Shown: positions 28,265 through 40,154, counted from the first letter of the stretch. The stretch is DNA of 47,584 bases from Methylophaga sp. (GCA_002733505.1 NVVW01000015.1:12636-60219), one strand, 5' to 3'. Numbers and translations are program-made. Notes: generated from the sequence alone by a model not told the origin.

Positions 28265-28863
28265 AAACGATCGTTTAGCAAAACCTCGTTAAGCGATAGT
28301 TGCCCGCCGCGACGGTTAGCATCTTCTGTTTTTTTGCCGATGGTGATCATCATGGTGATAATATGGTCGTGGGGTAAGTTAATGATTTTAGCGACTTTAT
28401 CAAAATCAAAGCCATCCATCGGGCAACTATCATAGCCTAGCTCTTTAGCCATCAACATAATACTCATTGCCGCAATGCTTGATGAACGCAAACATTCATC
28501 TCGTTGCGCTTGATGATGGTTAGTATAGTAATCTTCAATGGCAGGTAATAAAAAGTCTTGTATGCCTTGCGGGGAATTTTGCCAATAGCGTTCGGGTTGT
28601 TTTTCCCAGGCGTTAAGATCGGCGCATAATACTAATAAAAGTGACGCTTCGGTTACTTGTGCTTGTCCCCAACTGGCATCTTGGATTTGTTGTCGCTGGT
28701 CTTTATCTTGCACACGTACAAAGCGCCAGTGTTGAATATTAAATGCAGTCGGAGATAAGATTACATGCTCCATCAATTCAGTAACTTCTTCCTCAGTAAT
28801 GACATGTTCAGGATCAAAGTGTTTAACAGATCGACGTTCGATAATGGCTTGTTTTACGTTCAT
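28261..28863 (-). CDS. Nitroreductase family protein
   Basis: A 200-residue FMN-dependent oxidoreductase of the NfsB/nitroreductase fold. The FMN-binding start ERRSVKHFDPEHVI is at 9-22, and PTAFNIQHWRFVRV at about 38-51 is the usual second FMN contact. AKELGYDSCPMDGFDFDKV then IGKK complete the pattern. The natural substrate is unknown; quinones and nitroaromatics are usual in the family. It is the last gene of the purB run, 31 bases after the secretin-N protein gene, and its stop codon overlaps that of the converging diguanylate cyclase gene. Confidence 0.92.
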   Translation of the reverse strand: MNVKQAIIERRSVKHFDPEHVITEEEVTELMEHVILSPTAFNIQHWRFVRVQDKDQRQQIQDASWGQAQVTEASLLLVLCADLNAWEKQPERYWQNSPQGIQDFLLPAIEDYYTNHHQAQRDECLRSSSIAAMSIMLMAKELGYDSCPMDGFDFDKVAKIINLPHDHIITMMITIGKKTEDANRRGGQLSLNEVLLNDRF

Positions 28864-28894
28864 AAAAACTCTTAAAGGATGTGGGGAATAGGGC

Positions 28895-29695
28895 TTATAA
28901 TAACTGCTCTATTTTAATGTAGATGTTTTGTTGCTGTTGTTCATGGCTATGATAACGTGTTGTACCATATTGATCGATATTTTTCCCATTACTGCTTTCT
29001 CCAAGTAAAATCCACACACCTTCTTCACCAGAAATAGTGCTGACAATATTGCTTCTTTCAACGATGCCTGTTTGTTGTGAAAAATGACCGAATATAGGAT
29101 GAATATCAATAACAACTTGATGATTAGGCAAAATACGAGCAACAGCTTTGAATCCATTATTTATATTAATGTAATGGGTGGTGTTTTGAACGGCCAAGTG
29201 ACCATTTGAGCTTAATATTAAATATTGTTCTTGTTGCGGAATGTCTTGCCCCATTATGATTGCAATAGGTTTGTTAGCAACACCTTGTGCTTGGAAATAG
29301 TGATCTTTATTTCGCGCATTTTTTGTTGACCATTTTTTAATTGATGCTCCAGCCGCAACATCACCATCGCTAACAGAGATTTCCCCCGAAATTTGGCTAG
29401 CATTTTGATTGGATAAGCGTTGATCTGTTCTTACGACAGTAATTTTCAAACGTTGTATTGGCGTATCTAGCTGGTCAATAAGTTGTTTTATTTGTTTAAT
29501 TGTTTTGCTATCAGCTTGCAGAATAATAAAATCATTAAATGCACGTGCGGTGGCCTGTTTAGGCAAAAAAGCTTGAATTTCAGGGAGCACTTCGCTAGCC
29601 AAACGATGATTCAACTGAATAGTTTCAATTTTATCTTCTGCAAATAGCTGAGCACTAAAAAGAGTGATAAAAATATAAAATGCTATATTTCTCAT
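28895..29695 (-). CDS. Secreted protein with a secretin N-type (NolW-like) domain
   Basis: A 266-residue protein with a signal peptide (MRNIAFYIFITLFSAQLFA). Residues 22-82 match the short secretin N domain: IETIQLNHRLASEVLPEIQAF, then FIILQADSKTIKQIKQLIDQLDTP. The rest is beta-rich and ends in EQQQQNIYIKIEQLL. The secretin pore domain is missing, so this is not a full outer-membrane secretin. The start overlaps the preceding PLD-like gene by four bases (ATGA), indicating a functional pair. A periplasmic structural or binding role is plausible but unknown. Confidence 0.8.
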   Translation of the reverse strand: MRNIAFYIFITLFSAQLFAEDKIETIQLNHRLASEVLPEIQAFLPKQATARAFNDFIILQADSKTIKQIKQLIDQLDTPIQRLKITVVRTDQRLSNQNASQISGEISVSDGDVAAGASIKKWSTKNARNKDHYFQAQGVANKPIAIIMGQDIPQQEQYLILSSNGHLAVQNTTHYININNGFKAVARILPNHQVVIDIHPIFGHFSQQTGIVERSNIVSTISGEEGVWILLGESSNGKNIDQYGTTRYHSHEQQQQNIYIKIEQLL

Positions 29696-30198
29696 ATTGT
29701 TAATCTCCTTACCGATCTATCGGCTTTGCTATGCTGCCATAAGTTATTAAATTGCAGGTATAACTCGCGCACCTCTAATCGGTCATATCGATTTGCAAAA
29801 CCAGTGTATTGAGTAGTACGAGGGCAGTTTAAGTAAGCAAAATCATCAACTATAAATAAGGTATTTTGAATGGTTTGCTCTTGTTTCTCAGGGTTTCGAA
29901 TATGAATATCACTGGATAAGTGCTGGGCAAGCTCTATTAAACGATGACCTTGTTGCATATTAGCTTTGGTATTTTGAGCAATAATTTTTATTTCTGAACG
30001 TGGGCTACGCCGTGCTAAACGGCTGGCGCACTCAATAAATTCAGTGTTATCAAACAGCACATGGTCAATATTTCGCCCTAAAATGCAGATCCGATGCTTG
30101 GCTTGCTGTGCTAATTCAATCACTAAAGAAATAGCTTGCTGCCGGCCATCAAAATGAATACGCTCTGATTTGTGATTATTATTAGGGAAGTTTTCCAT
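29692..30198 (-). CDS. PLD-like-fold hypothetical protein (DUF7931-like)
   Basis: A 168-residue soluble protein with no signal or membrane segment. The pattern IHFDGRQQAISLVIELAQQAKHRICILGRNIDHVLFDN and, later, EIKIIAQNTKANMQQGHRLIELAQ resembles half of a phospholipase D-like fold, but no HxK(x)4D catalytic motif is present, so enzymatic activity is doubtful. It resembles what is annotated as DUF7931 in gammaproteobacteria; that identification is from memory. It lies 15 bases after purB and overlaps the secretin-N protein gene by four bases. Confidence 0.7.
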   Translation of the reverse strand: MENFPNNNHKSERIHFDGRQQAISLVIELAQQAKHRICILGRNIDHVLFDNTEFIECASRLARRSPRSEIKIIAQNTKANMQQGHRLIELAQHLSSDIHIRNPEKQEQTIQNTLFIVDDFAYLNCPRTTQYTGFANRYDRLEVRELYLQFNNLWQHSKADRSVRRLTI

Positions 30199-30213
30199 AG
30201 TGTGTAGTCACGT

Positions 30214-32004
<1,791 letters not shown>

Positions 32005-32062
32005 GGCTTCGGAGAGCATGTTAAAATACTCTATTTAGAGTTTGAAACTGGAGAGCAACTAC

Positions 32063-34588
32063 GTGCTGAATGACTATCAAAAACACGTTGAAGAAAGAGC
32101 CAAAGAAGGTTTGCCACCTTTAGCTTTGGATGCAGAACAGGTTTCTGCATTGGTTGGATTACTGAAAACAGAGCCTACGCCGCAACTGCTTGAACTATTG
32201 GTTGATCGTGTGCCGCCGGGCGTTGATCAAGCCGCTTATGTTAAAGCAGGCTTTTTAGCGGATGTAGCCAAAGGTGAAGTGTCGTGCGCTTTAATCGATG
32301 CGGTTAAGGCAACGGAGCTACTAGGTACCATGCGCGGTGGTTATAATATTCAGCCACTTATTGACTTGTTAGATAATGATATTACAGCGCCAACAGCAGA
32401 GGCTGCACTATCACATACCTTACTTGTTTATGATGCCTATCATGATATAGTTGAAAAATCGGCCACTAATGATTATGCAAAATGTGTGGTGCAATCATGG
32501 GCTGATGCGGAATGGTTTACCACTAAAGCTGCATTACCGGAAAGCATCACCCTAACGGTATTTAAAGTAGCGGGTGAAACCAATACTGATGATTTGTCTC
32601 CGGCAACTGAAGCGTGGAGCCGGCCTGATATTCCTCTGCATGCTAAAGCTATGTTAATCAACACGATGGACACGCCGTTAGACGATATTGCCGAATTAAA
32701 GAAAAAAGGCCATCCCCTAGCGTATGTCGGCGATGTAGTAGGTACAGGGTCATCTCGAAAATCAGCAATAAACTCGGTGTTATGGCATATGGGGGAAGAT
32801 ATTCCTTTTGTGCCCAATAAACGTATAGGTGGTGTGGTATTAGGCACAAATATAGCACCGATTTTTTACAATACGGCAGAAGATTCAGGTGCACTACCCA
32901 TTGAGTGCGATGTATCAGTATTAGACACCGGTGATGTCATTATTCTTTATCCTTATGATGGCAAGATCACCGATGAAGCTGGCAATACGATTTCAACATT
33001 TAAAATGCGACCAACAACATTAGCAGATGAAGTGCGTGCCGGTGGTCGAATTCCACTCATTATTGGCCGCGGCCTAACGGATAAAGCGCGAGAAACACTC
33101 GGTTTACCTGCATCAGATGTATTTGTACGCCCTGTTGCACCTGCGGATACCGGTAAAGGCTTCACCTTAGCGCAGAAAATGGTCGGCAAAGCTTGTGGTG
33201 TTGAGGGAGTACGCCCCGGCACGTATTGCGAACCCAAAGTAACCACAGTAGGATCACAAGATACTACTGGTGCGATGACCCGCGATGAGTTAAAAGAATT
33301 AGCTTGTCTAGGTTTCTCAGCTGATTTAGTGATGCAATCTTTCTGTCATACCGCAGCCTATCCAAAACCTGTAGATATTACCTTGCAACATACATTGCCT
33401 GACTTTATTAGCACGCGTGCAGGCGTGAGTTTGCGTCCCGGTGATGGTGTAATTCATTCATGGTTAAATCGTATGGTGTTGCCTGACACTGTCGGCACAG
33501 GTGGCGATTCTCATACCCGTTTTCCAATTGGCATTAGCTTTCCTGCCGGTTCAGGCTTGGTGGCTTTTGCTGCGGCTTTAGGTGTGATGCCATTAGATAT
33601 GCCAAAATCAGTGTTGGTGCGTTTTAAAGGTGAGATGCAACCAGGTATTACTTTGCGTGACTTAGTTAATGCTATTCCTTATGTGGCCATTCAAAAAGGT
33701 CTGCTTACTATTGAAAAGAAAGGCAAAAAAAATGTCTTTAATGGTCGTGTATTAGAAATTGAAGGCTTGCCTGATCTTAAAGTAGAGCAAGCATTTGAAT
33801 TATCAGACTCCTCAGCCGAACGATCTGCCAATGGCTGTACCGTACATTTGAATAAAGAGCCCATTATTGAGTTTTTAAATTCTAATATCTCTTTATTAGG
33901 CTGGATGATTGATGAAGGTTATGAAGATAAACGCACCTTACAACGCCGCATTGATAGCATGAAAGCATGGCTGGCCGATCCCCAACTTTTAGAGCGTGAT
34001 GCCGATGCTGAATACGCTGAAATTATTGAAATAGATTTGAATGAGATCAAAGAACCATTATTAGCCTGCCCCAATGATCCTGATGATATTAAACCTTTAT
34101 CAGAATTAGCCGGTGTTGAAATAGATGAAGTGTTTATCGGTTCATGTATGACTAATATTGGTCATTATCGTGCGGCAGGCAAAGTGCTTGAAAATATGGG
34201 TAATTTGCCGACTAAGTTGTGGATTGCGCCACCGACAAAAATGGATGCACATCAATTACAACAAGAAGGCATTTATAGTATCTTTGGTCGAGTAGGGGCA
34301 CGAACAGAAACGCCGGGTTGTTCATTATGCATGGGTAACCAAGCACGTGTTGCTGATAATGCGACTGTGGTTTCAACATCAACCCGTAACTTTCCGAACC
34401 GTTTAGGCAATGGTGCCGATGTCTATTTATCATCAGCAGAATTAGCGGCGGTTGTTGCCAGCATAGGACGCTTACCTACAGTTGCAGAATACCAAGAGAA
34501 GGTAGCAGGTATAGAACCGATGGCAGATGAAATATATCGCTATTTAAACTTTAATGAAATGGACGAATATAGGCGTTCGGTTGATTGA
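32063..34588 (+). CDS. acnB: Aconitate hydratase B
   Basis: An 841-residue iron-sulfur enzyme of the TCA cycle that isomerises citrate and isocitrate, and in many bacteria also 2-methylisocitrate. The AcnB-specific N-terminal HEAT-like domain is clear ([13 protein letters not shown], then [16 protein letters not shown]). The cluster ligands lie in [25 protein letters not shown] and [13 protein letters not shown] took the GTG at 32063, with GGAG eight bases upstream, because it gives the family start [12 protein letters not shown]; a TTG at 32042 would add seven residues. It stands after a MITE, so its promoter must lie near 32004-32050 or inside the element. Confidence 0.97.
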   Translation: MLNDYQKHVEERAKEGLPPLALDAEQVSALVGLLKTEPTPQLLELLVDRVPPGVDQAAYVKAGFLADVAKGEVSCALIDAVKATELLGTMRGGYNIQPLIDLLDNDITAPTAEAALSHTLLVYDAYHDIVEKSATNDYAKCVVQSWADAEWFTTKAALPESITLTVFKVAGETNTDDLSPATEAWSRPDIPLHAKAMLINTMDTPLDDIAELKKKGHPLAYVGDVVGTGSSRKSAINSVLWHMGEDIPFVPNKRIGGVVLGTNIAPIFYNTAEDSGALPIECDVSVLDTGDVIILYPYDGKITDEAGNTISTFKMRPTTLADEVRAGGRIPLIIGRGLTDKARETLGLPASDVFVRPVAPADTGKGFTLAQKMVGKACGVEGVRPGTYCEPKVTTVGSQDTTGAMTRDELKELACLGFSADLVMQSFCHTAAYPKPVDITLQHTLPDFISTRAGVSLRPGDGVIHSWLNRMVLPDTVGTGGDSHTRFPIGISFPAGSGLVAFAAALGVMPLDMPKSVLVRFKGEMQPGITLRDLVNAIPYVAIQKGLLTIEKKGKKNVFNGRVLEIEGLPDLKVEQAFELSDSSAERSANGCTVHLNKEPIIEFLNSNISLLGWMIDEGYEDKRTLQRRIDSMKAWLADPQLLERDADAEYAEIIEIDLNEIKEPLLACPNDPDDIKPLSELAGVEIDEVFIGSCMTNIGHYRAAGKVLENMGNLPTKLWIAPPTKMDAHQLQQEGIYSIFGRVGARTETPGCSLCMGNQARVADNATVVSTSTRNFPNRLGNGADVYLSSAELAAVVASIGRLPTVAEYQEKVAGIEPMADEIYRYLNFNEMDEYRRSVD

Positions 34589-34606
34589 AGTATTAAAAAG
34601 CTATAA

Positions 34607-35329
34607 ATGAACACAGAAATCCAAACAATTTCAGTTTTTGGTTTGGCTTTAGCCTTTATACCTGTAATTGCTGTCATCTTTATCTTATATAAATGGTCAT
34701 TGGATGCAAAAAATGCATTTTATTCAGTGATTCGAATGTTAGTGCAGTTATTATTAGTGGGCTATATTTTAACCACTATTTTTCATGCGGAAAGTGCATG
34801 GTTGGTTGTAATTGTGATGCTAATAATGGTAACTGCGGCCAGCTGGATTGCATTAGGTACGGTTAAACATTATCAGCGAGCCTTGTTTCGCCACGCGTTT
34901 TCGGCCATCTTAGTGGGTGGGGGTGTCACACTGGCATTGGTCACACAAGGTGTCATTAATCTTGAACCTTGGTTTGAGCCTAAGTATATGATTCCTTTGG
35001 CAGGAATGATCTTTGCTAGTTCTATGAATAGCATTAGTTTGGCGGCTGAACGGTTACATGCTGAGCTACAACGCGATGTCGAGTATGAAAAGGCACGAAC
35101 AATTGCCTTTAATGCGGCTTTTATTCCCATTGTGAACGCGCTATTTGCAGTGGGTTTAGTGGCACTGCCGGGTATGATGACTGGGCAGATCTTGTCAGGA
35201 GTGTCACCGATCACTGCCGCACATTATCAGATTGTGGTGATGTGCATGCTTTTTGGTTCAGCGGGCTTGTCTACCGCGTATTTTTTGGTATTAAGCAAAA
35301 CTATTTTTCTGCAGAAGAAAATAGAATAA
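34607..35329 (+). CDS. fetB: FetB-type ABC permease (UPF0014)
   Basis: A 240-residue inner-membrane protein with about six to seven spans. It matches the FetB/YbbM family: VIRMLVQLLLVGYIL near 41-55, then FEPKYMIPLAGMIFASSMNSISLAAERL, then ALPGMMTGQILSGVSP. FetAB of Escherichia coli is implicated in iron export under oxidative stress. Here the ATPase FetA is not adjacent. It starts 18 bases after acnB, an iron-sulfur enzyme; coupling of an iron-handling permease to aconitase is suggestive but unproven. Confidence 0.88.
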   Translation: MNTEIQTISVFGLALAFIPVIAVIFILYKWSLDAKNAFYSVIRMLVQLLLVGYILTTIFHAESAWLVVIVMLIMVTAASWIALGTVKHYQRALFRHAFSAILVGGGVTLALVTQGVINLEPWFEPKYMIPLAGMIFASSMNSISLAAERLHAELQRDVEYEKARTIAFNAAFIPIVNALFAVGLVALPGMMTGQILSGVSPITAAHYQIVVMCMLFGSAGLSTAYFLVLSKTIFLQKKIE

Positions 35330-35383
35330 ATGTAATTTCATGTATTATGGCTGTAACTTAAATAATTACTAGAGATATTGTGA

Positions 35384-36130
35384 ATGACTGACACATCGAA
35401 GAAGCAGAGCCGAGGTATCTATTTATTGCCAAACTTATTTACTACGGCTGGATTGTTTTCAGGGTTCTATGCCATTGTCGCGGCAATAAGAGGTGATTTT
35501 GAATCTGCAGCCATTGCAATATTTGTAGCGATGGTGATGGATGGTTTAGATGGTCGTATCGCGCGTATGACTAATACCCAAAGTGATTTTGGTGCTGAAT
35601 ATGATAGCTTGGCAGATATGGTCTCTTTCGGGCTAGCTCCCGCATTGGTTGTTTATCAATGGGCATTATTAGGCACTGGAAAGTTTGGTTGGATGGTGGC
35701 ATTTGTTTATGCTGCTTGCGGTGCACTACGATTAGCACGATTCAATACTCAAATTGGTATTGAAGATAAACGCTATTTTCAAGGTTTGCCTAGCCCGGCG
35801 GCGGCTGCTTGTTTAGCAGGGCTAGTATGGGTCGGAACTAGTAATGGTTTTGAGCCGTCGTTGATAACAGCGATTGCGCTTCCACTTACATTTATTTGTG
35901 GGATCTTGATGGTGAGTACGGTGCGTTATCACAGTTTCAAAGACTTAGACTTACATGGCAAAGTACCTTTTGTGGTAATGCTAGTGCTTGTTCTAATATT
36001 TGCACTTATTGCCAGCGATCCACCTATCGTATTATTCGGTGGGTTCCTACTATATGCCTTATCAGGGCCCATATTTACTTTAATAAAAGTACGCCAACAT
36101 CGTTTAGATAGGAAAGAACAAGATAAATAA
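35384..36130 (+). CDS. pssA: CDP-diacylglycerol--serine O-phosphatidyltransferase
   Basis: A 248-residue integral membrane enzyme that makes phosphatidylserine, the precursor of phosphatidylethanolamine. The CDP-alcohol phosphotransferase motif is intact: DGLDGRIAR, then G eight residues on and the two Asp of EYDSLAD. About eight hydrophobic segments are seen. It opens with LLPNLFTTAGLFSGFYAIV, typical of the PssA type II enzymes. It is 54 bases after fetB and 11 bases ahead of the membrane-TPR gene, so it is probably in the same transcript as the latter. Confidence 0.96.
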   Translation: MTDTSKKQSRGIYLLPNLFTTAGLFSGFYAIVAAIRGDFESAAIAIFVAMVMDGLDGRIARMTNTQSDFGAEYDSLADMVSFGLAPALVVYQWALLGTGKFGWMVAFVYAACGALRLARFNTQIGIEDKRYFQGLPSPAAAACLAGLVWVGTSNGFEPSLITAIALPLTFICGILMVSTVRYHSFKDLDLHGKVPFVVMLVLVLIFALIASDPPIVLFGGFLLYALSGPIFTLIKVRQHRLDRKEQDK

Positions 36131-36141
36131 AAGGAATTTTG

Positions 36142-37371
36142 ATGGCTTATCTAAATAATAATATCCGACCATTTTGGGATATTATTCCACAATTTTTTCT
36201 GATCCCGTTTAAAGGGGCTGGAGTCGTTGCCTTAGTATTATTTACCTCATTAGCGACATTCTTCCCCCATTTATTGATTCTTATAGCTGTTTTCTTTGTG
36301 GTAATTAAATATGGGATGGAAATATTACAAAATACCGCTGAGGGAAGGCTGCAAGCACCTGAACTAAGTTATAAAGTTTTAAATGAAAACTATGGCTTGC
36401 CTTTTAAGCAATTATTTTTGTTTTTACTACCTATCCTATTATTAACACAAATTAATAGTTTTACTTCTTTTATTATTGTAAGCAATATTATTTTGTTTTA
36501 TATGCTGGTATTGCCCGCTAGTGTTATGACGCTGGCCTATACCCATAGCTTTTTTTCGGCAATTAATCCGTTTACCTTAACCCGTTTGATTGGTCGAATA
36601 GGTTGGTCGTATGGCATTCTTTATGTATTCTTATTATTCCTCAATGGTGGTGCCTCAGCCGCTTATTATTTCTTAGTGGGCGACAGCCCTGACGCGTCTA
36701 TTTTTCTGGCATTATTTTTCCAGATTTATTTTGCTTGGGTGATGTATGCGATGATGGGCTATGTACTATATCAATACCATGAAGAGATTGGCTATGAAGT
36801 ATCGGAAGAGGCTATCGAACAGGATGAGGATTTGACTATTTTAGCTCGCTTTCATCATTTAGTTGAAACGGGCAATTACACGGCGGCACAAAATGAATTA
36901 AGAGATATTGTATTACAAGATCCTGATAATTTAGATTTAAGAATGAAGTTTCATAAAATAGTTAAAATGGCAGGGGATAACAAACAGCTAGCGACACATG
37001 GAACAGGCTTAATAAAACGATTATTAGAAAAAAGAAAATGGGTTGATGCCGTTAATGTTTATCTAGACTGCGTTAAAGTGGAGCCAGAGTTTAAACCAGA
37101 AATCGATATTCATTATTTACCTTTAGCTGAAGAAATGAGAAGAATGAGGCTTTACAAGCAAGCGATTAAGTTGAGCAATGGCTTCCATCAGCGTTATCCA
37201 AAAAGTGAACAGATCCCTTATTTATATCTGTTAGTCGCAAAAATATTTATTGAAGATTTGTCCTTGGATGAAAAAGCCAAACCCATACTTTCATTACTTC
37301 AGCAGAAATACAGTGGCCATGAGATAGCAGCGGAAGTTCAACGCTATAATACTTTTTTAACAAGAGTATAG
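36142..37371 (+). CDS. Multi-pass membrane protein with C-terminal TPR-like region, unknown function
   Basis: A 409-residue protein not assigned to a characterised family. Residues 1-215 contain about six hydrophobic segments and resemble DUF4013-type membrane proteins. Residues ~225-409 are helical and soluble, with repeat-like pairs (ARFHHLVETGNYTAAQNELR, then QAIKLSNGFHQRYPK) typical of TPRs. AAGGA precedes the ATG at 36142; a TTG one codon earlier is not needed. It converges with the rhomboid gene (two bases apart), which shows the same plan of membrane head and TPR tail, so the two may act together in membrane protein quality control. That link is inference from layout. Confidence 0.8.
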   Translation: MAYLNNNIRPFWDIIPQFFLIPFKGAGVVALVLFTSLATFFPHLLILIAVFFVVIKYGMEILQNTAEGRLQAPELSYKVLNENYGLPFKQLFLFLLPILLLTQINSFTSFIIVSNIILFYMLVLPASVMTLAYTHSFFSAINPFTLTRLIGRIGWSYGILYVFLLFLNGGASAAYYFLVGDSPDASIFLALFFQIYFAWVMYAMMGYVLYQYHEEIGYEVSEEAIEQDEDLTILARFHHLVETGNYTAAQNELRDIVLQDPDNLDLRMKFHKIVKMAGDNKQLATHGTGLIKRLLEKRKWVDAVNVYLDCVKVEPEFKPEIDIHYLPLAEEMRRMRLYKQAIKLSNGFHQRYPKSEQIPYLYLLVAKIFIEDLSLDEKAKPILSLLQQKYSGHEIAAEVQRYNTFLTRV

Positions 37372-37373
37372 TT

Positions 37374-38840
37374 TTAGGCTAGAAGCTCTTTTGCTAATTG
37401 TGTTTCTTTGTAAGTAGGGTATGCTGAAAGCAAATACTGACTGTATTTCACTGCTTGTTGCCGTTGTCCAGATCGAACTAATTTGTTAGTAAGCGCCCAT
37501 AAATACTGGGGAAGTTGGTCAAACTTATCAGCGTGCTTTTGCATAAATGCAATCAGTTTAGCTGCTTCGTCAAAGGCATTAATGCTAATAAAGCGTTTAA
37601 TTAGACTGTTTATTAGTGAAACCGCTAATCTTACCTTGGCAGTAGAAAAATAATCGTTAAACGTATCTATAATAAGTTGATTAGTGGCGGCATCATTTTC
37701 AGCTAAAGATAAAATAGCTGTCGCAGCGTGATGATGTGCCTTAGAGTTAGCATTTAATTTACTGGTTTTATAATAACCGAACAATACCTCACGATTATGT
37801 GGTTGCTTTTCGACTAATTGAGCAAAAAGAGCAGCGGCATCTTCAAACTGTAAATCATGAACAAAAGACTTAGCTTGGTTTAAAAGTTGATTAAATTGCT
37901 CATGGTCATCGCTTTCATTCAGATAATCATGGTTTACTTGCTTTGATTGGAATTTCACAATAATAAATGCAATAAAAGCACCCGAAACTAAACCGCCTAT
38001 ATGTGCTAAATAATTCACATTACTATATCTAGAATAGGCCAATTGTTGATAGACCTCAAAGCCAAGCCATAAAACCAATAGATAGATTGCAGGTAGTTTC
38101 ACATAATCAAAATAAACATAAATAAAGTAGAAAAACCGTACTTTTCTAGTGTTAAATAATACCGCATACATGCCCATTAAACCGGCGATTGCTCCTGATG
38201 CACCTAGGGAAGGAATAAGGCTGTTACTCGCCGAGGGGATGTAGAATAGGGCGGAACAGATGCCGGTGAATAAATAGGCAAATAAATAAATTGAACGGTT
38301 CATCGATAGTTCAACAATAAAGCCAACCGCTAATAGAAATATCATATTGCCGAAAAGATGAGAAAAATTAGCATGTAAAAACATGTGGCTAATAAATGTT
38401 AGCAGCTTAGGATCGCCAGCTTTAAGGGAATACATCCAAGTAACACTGCTCTTGAAGATCTCATTTATGTGAGTACGTTTTGATTTCCATTTTGTGTATT
38501 GTGGATCAGTAGGCGTAATAATGTGTTCATTTTGCAAAGCCTGCATAAATGTTTTGTTGGTTTCCATCTTAAAAAACCAAGGGCTTTGCTGTTGTTTGAT
38601 ACCGTCTTGCCATTCATTTACAAACTTGGTTTCACCCTGCTCAATTAAAGCTTGTTTAAAATGAGGAAGCTCTATTTCAGCAAGACCCGACCGATAATAA
38701 TAGTGACTAGCCTCAGCCATTTTCTCATCATCATGTAATTGAAATGAGAAATAGATTAAGATATTAACGGCTATTAAAATTAGCGTAATAATCGGTGGGT
38801 TTCGCCACTCTAATTTCTTATCAAAGGGTATTATTAGCAC
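37374..38840 (-). CDS. Rhomboid-family intramembrane serine protease with TPR tail
   Basis: A 488-residue membrane protease. The catalytic dyad is intact: Ser215 in GASGAIAG and His280 in AHIGGLVSG. The HxxxHxxxxN element HANFSHLFGN is at 156-165. A ~100-residue soluble segment lies between the first span (15-33) and the rhomboid core (about 150-295), which is longer than in GlpG-like enzymes. The C-terminal ~180 residues are helical repeats (FEDAAALFAQLVEKQPHNRE and FDEAAKLIAFMQKHADKF), probably cytoplasmic. Substrates are unknown. It is 12 bases downstream of an anchored protein gene on the same strand, probably co-transcribed. Confidence 0.93.
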   Translation of the reverse strand: MLIIPFDKKLEWRNPPIITLILIAVNILIYFSFQLHDDEKMAEASHYYYRSGLAEIELPHFKQALIEQGETKFVNEWQDGIKQQQSPWFFKMETNKTFMQALQNEHIITPTDPQYTKWKSKRTHINEIFKSSVTWMYSLKAGDPKLLTFISHMFLHANFSHLFGNMIFLLAVGFIVELSMNRSIYLFAYLFTGICSALFYIPSASNSLIPSLGASGAIAGLMGMYAVLFNTRKVRFFYFIYVYFDYVKLPAIYLLVLWLGFEVYQQLAYSRYSNVNYLAHIGGLVSGAFIAFIIVKFQSKQVNHDYLNESDDHEQFNQLLNQAKSFVHDLQFEDAAALFAQLVEKQPHNREVLFGYYKTSKLNANSKAHHHAATAILSLAENDAATNQLIIDTFNDYFSTAKVRLAVSLINSLIKRFISINAFDEAAKLIAFMQKHADKFDQLPQYLWALTNKLVRSGQRQQAVKYSQYLLSAYPTYKETQLAKELLA

Positions 38841-38852
38841 AGATTAACCGTG

Positions 38853-40154
38853 TTATTGATAGATAAATGCTTTTGCTATCTTATTGGTGCCGACAGGGAT
38901 TTCCGCTTTACCGCCTTTTAATCGTATTACTACAATAACTTGGCTACGGGTTACCCCTTTAATATAACCGGTATATGTTTTGCCCAATTTGGTTTCTAAC
39001 TTAACATTTGATTTTATGTATTTATCTAAATCAGATACTGGAATTTCAAAATGGGTTTTGTTTCGCAACACTTGTTTGCTACGTGTTTGTGGATCGCGTG
39101 CTTCATCATCATCAATCTTAGCCAATTCAACGCCTTCTCGCGCATTCATTAGGTTTTTAATAACGGTATCTTTATTCCAAGAAAAAGTAACATCGTTAAC
39201 AGGATCGTCATTAACCGCAATGGACAAACCTAAAACCGCAGGCCAATCTTCAGTTTTATATAGATTAATATACTGTAAATTAACAGCACTGTCTGGTTGA
39301 CTGGTAAATGTAAGAGTTGCTTTATCTACAAAATAGGCACGATAAGCAGCATAAAGGTCATCGCTGAGCTGAATATTAGCCTTTGTTAAATAGTTTTTTA
39401 ATTGTTGAAGGTGCTGCTCAATATAAACATCACGTTCAAGCTCACTTTCTAGAGAACAATGTTCAATAATACTTTCGTTGTACCCTAAATCTTGCAACTC
39501 AAATACTAAATTGCCGACCTTATTATTAAGGTCGGCAAAGTCTTGTGCAGTATATATATAAGGTATTGAAGTCTTGACTAAAAATGAGCTCATTCCATGC
39601 ATAATATAATCAAACTCCATGGTGACGGTAGCGAGAGACTTATTATATTCAAAGTTTAAGTTAACACTACTATCAAGCCCCGAATAACCTAAATCAGACA
39701 ATTGCTCAGTGCCTATAGTTTTCACATCACCACAGCCTAATGCATCTATATACGCATTAATCGTCTCAAAGGCGCTCCTGTCTGAGGAACCTTGGATTTT
39801 TTTAATGAAATCTAGATCAGCATAAAGATGATTAATCTGAAGTTGCAACTTAGGTAATATTTCCCCCGATGTTATTTTCTTTTCAAAATTAATATAGTCG
39901 AGCACACTATCCATTTTGAGCTCAATTGAACCAACATCAACACTTGAACCATAGTCATCACCAATAGTTACACCATGAATAGATATGCTGCCATCCATTG
40001 GGTTACTAAAGCGCTGATAGTTCACATTGGCAAAAGGTTGAGCCGATTCAATCAATGAATCAACAGCACTTTTGCTTGAAAAATAAATATAGGCTGCTGC
40101 CGAGACTAAGCTTAAAACAGCAATAACAACAAGGACACCGATTAGTTTTTTCAT
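38853..40154 (-). CDS. Membrane-anchored envelope protein, unknown function
   Basis: A 433-residue protein I do not recognise. Residues 5-26 form a single N-terminal anchor or uncleaved signal, and the rest is soluble, probably periplasmic. Early repeats of the type VNYQRFSNPMDGSISIHGVTIGDDYG with SIELKMDSVLDYI recall AsmA- or DUF945-like beta proteins of the envelope, without a firm match. Cysteines near 145 and 250 could pair. The last ~85 residues (HFEIPVSDLDKYIKSNVKLETKLG and on) look like a separate small beta domain. It precedes the rhomboid gene by 12 bases and may be its substrate or partner. Confidence 0.75.
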   Translation of the reverse strand: MKKLIGVLVVIAVLSLVSAAAYIYFSSKSAVDSLIESAQPFANVNYQRFSNPMDGSISIHGVTIGDDYGSSVDVGSIELKMDSVLDYINFEKKITSGEILPKLQLQINHLYADLDFIKKIQGSSDRSAFETINAYIDALGCGDVKTIGTEQLSDLGYSGLDSSVNLNFEYNKSLATVTMEFDYIMHGMSSFLVKTSIPYIYTAQDFADLNNKVGNLVFELQDLGYNESIIEHCSLESELERDVYIEQHLQQLKNYLTKANIQLSDDLYAAYRAYFVDKATLTFTSQPDSAVNLQYINLYKTEDWPAVLGLSIAVNDDPVNDVTFSWNKDTVIKNLMNAREGVELAKIDDDEARDPQTRSKQVLRNKTHFEIPVSDLDKYIKSNVKLETKLGKTYTGYIKGVTRSQVIVVIRLKGGKAEIPVGTNKIAKAFIYQ

